A DNA stretch of 64,000 nucleotides from Betaproteobacteria bacterium (GTDB taxonomy: Bacteria; Pseudomonadota; Gammaproteobacteria; Burkholderiales; SG8-41), in assembly GCA_025363575.1 (NCBI GenBank), contig JANYDM010000058.1, forward strand, positions 42,751-106,750. Direction: 5' to 3'. Positions 57,835-64,000 of the stretch are shown here, one piece after another (the first letter of the stretch is position 1; each line of letters starts with the position of its first letter). The notes beneath the pieces are model-generated. The model had not been told where the DNA came from. It searched no databases and worked only from the letters and a program-made list of their open reading frames with translations. The translations under genes were made by a program, and so were the position numbers.

Positions 57835-59286
57835 TCAGCGACCATAAACCCATTTCAACAAGGCATCCTGTATCGACGCGGCGACCTGCGCGCGCGGGTG
57901 ATTGATGATGCAGACAACGACCATCGTGCGACCTTTGGCATCGAGCACATACCCGGCTATGGCCCGTGCGCCTGACAACGAACCGGTCTTGATGTGCGCT
58001 TGCCCCGCGATATCGGCGCCCGCGAGTCGCTTCTTCATCGTGCCGTCCACCGCCACCAGCGGCAGCGAGGAAGCAAACTCCGGCAATACCGGCGTGCGCT
58101 GCGCGGTGATCAGTAACTGGCCGAGACTTTTCGCGCTAATGCGCTCGCTACGCGACAGGCCTGAGCCGTTTTCGAGCGTCAACTCGGGAAATGCCAGGCG
58201 CCGCGTCGCCAGCCATTGCTTAATCGCGCGCGTGCTTTTCTCGGCGGAAGCGGGCGGCCCCGAGACGATCGCACCGAGTGCGAGATAGAGCTGCCGTGCC
58301 ATGACGTTGTTGCTGTACTTATTGATGTCGCGCACGATCTCGGCGAGCGATTGTGTCTGGTGCGCAAGCAGCAACCGCGCGCCGGCGGGCGTTTCGCCGT
58401 CGCGGACGCCGCCGGCGAATGTGCCGCCGAGCTCGCGCCACAACAGGCCGAATAACCCGTGCACGTATTGGGGATGGCCAAGTATGCTGTAGTTGCGCTC
58501 CTTCTCGCCGCACGCGACGGAATAATTCCCGGCAAACAGCAGCCGCGCGCTCGTCGCATCACCCAACGCCGTAAGCTTGAGGCGGCCCACCCAGTCGTCG
58601 CAGGGTTCGTTGTCGAGAATGACATTGTTCAATATCTGCACCTGCGGCAGCGCCGGCTCTGCGGTGATTTTCAGTCCGCGCCTCTCCATGTCGGGAATGA
58701 ATTGCAGGCGCACCGCCTTGAAGTTCACCAGCAGCGCGTCGGGCGCAGTGTTGTACGGCCGCGTGGGTTCGTTGTCGAAGCCTGCTGGGTCGCTTTCCTG
58801 GCGCGCGAAATAACTGCGGTCGAGGACAAGGTCGCCGCGGATTTCGCGCACGCCGCGCCCGCGCAGATCACGCAGCATCAACCAGAAATTCTCGAGCGTC
58901 AGACGCGGATCGCCGGATCCTTTGAGGATGAGGTTGCCGTCAAGGGTGTCGCCGCGCCACACGCCATCCGTATAGACCTCGGTTGTCCATTGATAGGCAG
59001 GACCCAGCAGGTCGAGCGCTGCGAACGTCGTCAGCAGCTTGATAGTCGACGCCGGGTTGAGCGCGCGTTCGTCGCCGTACGATAAGACCGGCCGCGCAGC
59101 CTGCGCCTCCTGCACGAATATGCCCGTGCTGCTCTCGGGAAGGCCGGCGGCGACGAGGGCCTGCGCAACTGCCGGCGGCAAACGCGTAAGCGGATCTTGC
59201 GCAAGCGCCGGCAGAGCGAGGCAAGTCAACAACACCGCCAGCATGCGCAGAGACGCACTAATCCGCGAGCGCATCGACAATTTCAA
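57835..59286 (-). CDS. dacB: D-alanyl-D-alanine carboxypeptidase/endopeptidase (PBP4, DacB)
   Basis: Periplasmic low-molecular-mass penicillin-binding protein that trims or cuts peptidoglycan peptides. It is 483 aa with a signal peptide (LRMLAVLLTCLALPALAQ). The active-site motifs are SxxK (NPASTIKLLT, about residue 80), SxN (YSNN) and KTG (HIKTGSLSGAR). The long insertion between SxxK and SxN is characteristic of PBP4. The start overlaps bioA by 29 bases (17 if the fifth-codon Met is used). Confidence 0.94.
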   Translation of the reverse strand: MKLSMRSRISASLRMLAVLLTCLALPALAQDPLTRLPPAVAQALVAAGLPESSTGIFVQEAQAARPVLSYGDERALNPASTIKLLTTFAALDLLGPAYQWTTEVYTDGVWRGDTLDGNLILKGSGDPRLTLENFWLMLRDLRGRGVREIRGDLVLDRSYFARQESDPAGFDNEPTRPYNTAPDALLVNFKAVRLQFIPDMERRGLKITAEPALPQVQILNNVILDNEPCDDWVGRLKLTALGDATSARLLFAGNYSVACGEKERNYSILGHPQYVHGLFGLLWRELGGTFAGGVRDGETPAGARLLLAHQTQSLAEIVRDINKYSNNVMARQLYLALGAIVSGPPASAEKSTRAIKQWLATRRLAFPELTLENGSGLSRSERISAKSLGQLLITAQRTPVLPEFASSLPLVAVDGTMKKRLAGADIAGQAHIKTGSLSGARAIAGYVLDAKGRTMVVVCIINHPRAQVAASIQDALLKWVYGR

Positions 59287-60586
59287 ACGTGCGGTCCACC
59301 AGCATATCCATCTCCATATCGCCGATTACGTACGGCGGCATAAAGTAGACGGTATTCCCGATCGGGCGCAACAGCAGTTCGCGTTCAAGCGCTGCCGCAT
59401 AAAACCTGCGCGCAAATGCGGCATCGGCAGAAGCGACTTCAAATGCCCAGATCATGCCCGTCGTGCGAAAATTCTTTACCCGCGCGTGCCGTTCGAGGTG
59501 CTGTGCTGCGCGCGTCATGTACGTGGCATTGTCCCGATTGCGCGCAATGACGCCGTCGCGTTTAAAGATTTCCAGCGTGGCGAGTGCTGCGCGGCAGGCG
59601 AGGGCATTGCCTGTATACGAATGCGAATGCAAAAACCCGCGCGCAATACTGTCGTCGTAAAACGCGGCATACACGAGGTCTGTCGTCAATACGACGGACA
59701 GGGGCAGGTAGCCGCCGGTTATGCCCTTCGAGACGCAGAGGAAGTCCGGGGTAATACCGGCCTGTTCGTGCGCAAAAAAAGTGCCGGTGCGACCGCAGCC
59801 CGTCATGATCTCATCCGCGATGAGATGCACGTCGTAGCGATCGCAGATACGCCGCGCGCAGCGCAGATATTCGGCGTCGTACATGGCCATGCCGGTGGCG
59901 CCCTGCACCAGCGGCTCGACAATGAATGCCGCCGTGGTGGCGTGGTGCTCGTCTAAATAGCGCCCGAGCGCAGCCGCGCAGCGCGTTGCGTAGTCGCGCG
60001 CGGATTCGCCTTGCTCTGCCAAACGAGCGTCGGGGCTCGGCACCTGCGCGCTTTGCCGCAGCAGCGGCGCGTAAGTGTCCTTGAACAAGGCAACGTCGGT
60101 GATCGACAACGCGCCCAGGGTCTCGCCGTGATAGCTGTTGGCGAGGCTCACGAAGCCCGACTTTTGAAGCTGGCCCCGGTTGCGCCAGAAGTGAAAGCTC
60201 ATTTTTAGTGCGATTTCGACGGCGGACGCACCATCGCTGCCATAAAAGCAGTGGCCGAGCTTTCCTCCGGTAAGCGCGCTCAGTTGTTCTGACAGCGCAA
60301 CGACCGGCTCATGCGTAAAGCCGGCAAGCATCGCATGCTCTAGTGTGCCAAGTTGCGCAATTAGCGCGGCGTTGATATGCGGGTTTGCATGGCCAAACAG
60401 ATTGACCCACCAAGAACTGATCGCGTCGAGATAACGCCGTCCTTCGAAGTCGTACAACCACACGCCTTCACCGCGCGCCAGCGGCACCAGTGGCAGCAAT
60501 TCGTGCTGCTTCATTTGCGTGCAGGGATGCCAGACTGCAGCGGCGCTGCGTGTTAGCAATGAGTCGTTGCGAGTGCTAACGGCCAT
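59258..60586 (-). CDS. bioA: Adenosylmethionine-8-amino-7-oxononanoate aminotransferase
   Basis: PLP enzyme of biotin synthesis (KAPA to DAPA). It is 442 aa and shows WHPCTQMKQHE, LDAISSWWVNLFGHANPHIN, FYGSDGASAVEIALKM, DEIMTGCGRTGTFF and the PLP lysine in VSKGITGGYLPLS. It stands apart from other bio genes here. A CIRCE-like repeat overlaps codons 3-12, and a palindromic region lies 25-55 bases upstream; both could regulate it. Confidence 0.96.
   Translation of the reverse strand: MAVSTRNDSLLTRSAAAVWHPCTQMKQHELLPLVPLARGEGVWLYDFEGRRYLDAISSWWVNLFGHANPHINAALIAQLGTLEHAMLAGFTHEPVVALSEQLSALTGGKLGHCFYGSDGASAVEIALKMSFHFWRNRGQLQKSGFVSLANSYHGETLGALSITDVALFKDTYAPLLRQSAQVPSPDARLAEQGESARDYATRCAAALGRYLDEHHATTAAFIVEPLVQGATGMAMYDAEYLRCARRICDRYDVHLIADEIMTGCGRTGTFFAHEQAGITPDFLCVSKGITGGYLPLSVVLTTDLVYAAFYDDSIARGFLHSHSYTGNALACRAALATLEIFKRDGVIARNRDNATYMTRAAQHLERHARVKNFRTTGMIWAFEVASADAAFARRFYAAALERELLLRPIGNTVYFMPPYVIGDMEMDMLVDRTFEIVDALAD
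60553..60579. promoter_or_regulatory. Imperfect CIRCE (HrcA operator)-like element inside the 5' end of bioA
   Basis: TTAGCAATG, nine bases, GAGTGCTAA: 16 of 18 arm positions match the CIRCE consensus TTAGCACTC-N9-GAGTGCTAA with exact spacing. It lies in bioA codons 3-12 and about 1.06 kb from the groES CIRCE. Confidence 0.5.
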
Positions 60587-60610
60587 GCGTCAAAAAGTCA
60601 CATCGACATA

Positions 60611-60640
60611 GTTGCAAAGCGTTTGTACAAAAATTGCAAC
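60611..60640. promoter_or_regulatory. Nested palindrome upstream of bioA (candidate operator)
   Basis: Outer arms GTTGCAA and TTGCAAC separated by 16 bases, enclosing the perfect ten-base palindrome TTTGTACAAA (60622-60631). It lies 25 bases upstream of the bioA start, where a biotin-pathway repressor (BirA- or BioQ-like) could bind; the protein is unknown. Confidence 0.5.
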
Positions 60641-60860
60641 TCATGCAAAATATCAGACGTGCTTATCACCGAAGAAGAAAGGAGCGCGCATCTCCCCGGC
60701 GGAGAAATGAAATTCAAGACTCATCTGCTGATGCCGTAGGCATTTATACATTCGCGTCCGGCGGTCAACGCGCACACTGGCGCAGACGTTCTTGTATATG
60801 AGTGGTGGCATCAAACTTGCTCGGTTGTGAGTGTAGCATCCTTGTGGAGGTCGGCTCGCC

Positions 60861-61505
60861 ATGGAGTTACTCGATCGCATCGAAGACCAGGTCGCATCAA
60901 CCGGCCTGCCGCTATTTGCAATCACGCTCGCCGCAGTGCCCTGCCCCGATACGCCAATAATTCTCACGCTGCACTGGCACGGGTTCATCAAAGAAAAACT
61001 TGCCGACGTCGAAACGGCGGAGGTCGTGTCATACACGCCCGTCCCGAGTTCGGCCCTACAACTGAATGAACGATGGAAAGATCTTGTGGCCGTCGATCGC
61101 GCCGCGATGGATGCAGCATGGGAGCTTGGTGCGTGGGATGTGCAGCGCGCCGAACGGCCGGGTTGCATGCGGCCGGGTGCGGAATCCAGCGAGGCACTCG
61201 AATGTCTGCAGGCGTTCGGCTCATTTCCGTTCGGCATCAACGGCAATAACGCAGTGGTAGCCGATGCGCCCGACGCCGACGAATTGGTCGAAGTTGCGGC
61301 GCGTCGCGGCTATCTGATGTGGCTCTTTCGTCCGGTGCGCGGCGGCATTTGGGGCGACTATGCAGACGATGCGACGTTGATCGATGACGGCCGTCGCAGA
61401 CCGCCGTGTCCGTTGCGGCCAATTCCCCCGACGTGCGATGGCCGCCGCAAGACTGTTTACCGGTTTGGCGTGCCGGCGATGAATCCTTTGGCGGGTTCCC
61501 ACTAA
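60861..61505 (+). CDS. Conserved-looking protein of unknown function
   Basis: Not recognised. 214 aa, no signal peptide or membrane segment, with GGAGG 11 bases before ATG. Features seen: an LTLHWHGFIKEKL segment, several Trp residues, and a C-terminal basic/Pro-rich tail (RRRPPCPLRPIPPTCDGRRK). The coding direction is supported by the ribosome site, and the 5' region shared with bioA is divergent. It could be an enzyme or a regulator; context gives little. Confidence 0.65.
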   Translation: MELLDRIEDQVASTGLPLFAITLAAVPCPDTPIILTLHWHGFIKEKLADVETAEVVSYTPVPSSALQLNERWKDLVAVDRAAMDAAWELGAWDVQRAERPGCMRPGAESSEALECLQAFGSFPFGINGNNAVVADAPDADELVEVAARRGYLMWLFRPVRGGIWGDYADDATLIDDGRRRPPCPLRPIPPTCDGRRKTVYRFGVPAMNPLAGSH

Positions 61506-61613
61506 AGGCGAGTGTCCCTGCTTCAGCCGGTAACTGGCTGAATTCCAGAGCTAATCTGCACCAATGGCGGCCTGCCAGTGGGCGCCGCGCCATGGGTAAT
61601 CGCGCCCAGCCCC

Positions 61614-61642
61614 TTGAAAAACCGGCCTCCAACCCTTATCAT
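61614..61642 (+). promoter_or_regulatory. groESL promoter
   Basis: TTGAAA (61614-61619), 17-base spacer, TATCAT (61637-61642), a good sigma-70 match. The overlapping CTTGAA (61613-61618) and CCCTTATC (61633-61640) resemble a sigma-32 site, so dual control is possible. Confidence 0.7.
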
Positions 61643-61668
61643 TAGCACTCACTCAACTCGAGTGCTAA
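61642..61668. promoter_or_regulatory. CIRCE element (HrcA operator) of groESL
   Basis: Perfect TTAGCACTC-N9-GAGTGCTAA. It starts at the last base of the -10 box and covers the expected transcription start, so HrcA binding would block initiation. Confidence 0.95.
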
Positions 61669-61713
61669 CAATTCCCCGCAGTTCATTTCACAGATTTAAA
61701 GAGGAGAAGCATT

Positions 61714-63679
<1,966 letters not shown>

Positions 63680-63718
63680 CAAGCGCGCGAGCGCACGTTA
63701 CGTAAGTTGTACAAAAAG

Positions 63719-63743
63719 CCCCGCGCAAGCGGGGTTTTTTTTT
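63719..63743 (+). terminator. Rho-independent terminator of groESL
   Basis: Stem CCCCGC / GCGGGG with a GCAA loop, preceded by A5G and followed by nine T residues. Confidence 0.93.
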
Positions 63744-63826
63744 GACCGAACGCCGGTCGTTCGCGCAGAAATTCGGAGGCAGCGCGGCGGCTGACGAGGC
63801 TTGAGTTAAAATACCGATTGATGCGC

Positions 63827-63855
63827 TTGACGCGTCAGGGCCTTAAGGTTGTAAT
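63827..63855 (+). promoter_or_regulatory. Promoter of tRNA-Phe
   Basis: TTGACG (63827-63832), 17-base spacer, TGTAAT (63850-63855), each one base from consensus. The predicted start near 63862 leaves a leader of about 39 bases before the tRNA. Confidence 0.7.
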
Positions 63856-63900
63856 AGCGCCCTTTTGTCGTTCTGCCCGCACTGGCGGCAGATCCGATAT

Positions 63901-63976
<76 letters not shown>

Positions 63977-64000
63977 AATCCATGTTCACCCAAATCCAGC

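Noticed and set aside
57721..57975. Plus-strand frame of 84 codons in the AT-rich region
   Set aside because: It starts in non-coding AT-rich sequence, runs antisense into dacB, has no ribosome site and resembles no protein.
61642..61668. The groES inverted repeat as a terminator of the upstream gene
   Set aside because: It is an exact CIRCE consensus with no U tract and is positioned at the groES transcription start.

Overview
The window is a gene-dense, GC-rich bacterial chromosome segment. It looks like a betaproteobacterium (Burkholderiales/Nitrosomonadales type; the order is not resolved). The evidence is the run surA-lptD-amgK-murU-pepP-ubiH-dusB-fis-purH-purD-hemF, which I know from betaproteobacteria, together with ubiC-ubiA-ubiD, bioA and a groESL operon under a perfect CIRCE/HrcA operator. 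No insertion sequence, phage gene or CRISPR array is visible.

Left part (1-13.4 kb): outer-membrane biogenesis (surA, cut by the window edge, and lptD, both on the minus strand). Divergent from them is a plus-strand run for peptidoglycan recycling (amgK-murU), a proline peptidase, ubiquinone hydroxylation (ubiH), tRNA dihydrouridine synthesis plus Fis (dusB-fis), late purine synthesis (purH, purD), haem synthesis (hemF) and a small exported protein of unknown function.

Centre (13.5-30.4 kb): a complete aryl polyene (APE; xanthomonadin/flexirubin-like pigment) biosynthetic cluster with 17 genes on the plus strand, mostly overlapping or a few bases apart. Its order matches apeC-D-E-F-G-H(+I)-J-K-L-M-N-O-P-Q-R of Escherichia coli. 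It has three notable additions: an aromatic/histidine ammonia-lyase homologue after apeJ, a small exported protein, and an extra FabB-like ketosynthase at the end. The ligase and a FabZ-type dehydratase are one polypeptide, as are the glycosyltransferase and the acyltransferase. The genes together supply an aryl starter, two carrier proteins, a ketosynthase/chain-length-factor pair, ketoreductase, dehydratases, thioesterase, and export by LolA, MMPL and lipoprotein components.

Convergent to the cluster (39.8-30.4 kb, minus strand) is a second long gene string. It holds a branched-chain-amino-acid-type ABC importer (a lipoprotein binding protein, then livH-M-G-F), a sensor histidine kinase, a Ser/Thr kinase fused to two receiver domains, and a methyltransferase of a type often found in APE clusters. 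The gaps from livH to the methyltransferase are all under 15 bases, so transport, signalling and methyltransferase genes may be co-transcribed and may link nutrient sensing to the pigment locus.

Right part (39.9-64 kb): a small cytochrome c, a DUF255 protein, a trypsin-fold/PDZ protein that has lost two catalytic residues, ilvD, lgt, a SapC-family protein, tRNA-Ala(CGC), a two-subunit acyl-CoA dehydrogenase, a KimA/APC-type transporter, ridA, recG, ubiC-ubiA-ubiD, a small OmpA-type porin-like protein, dacB, bioA, an unrecognised protein, groES-groEL and tRNA-Phe(GAA). An imperfect second CIRCE-like element lies inside the first codons of bioA.
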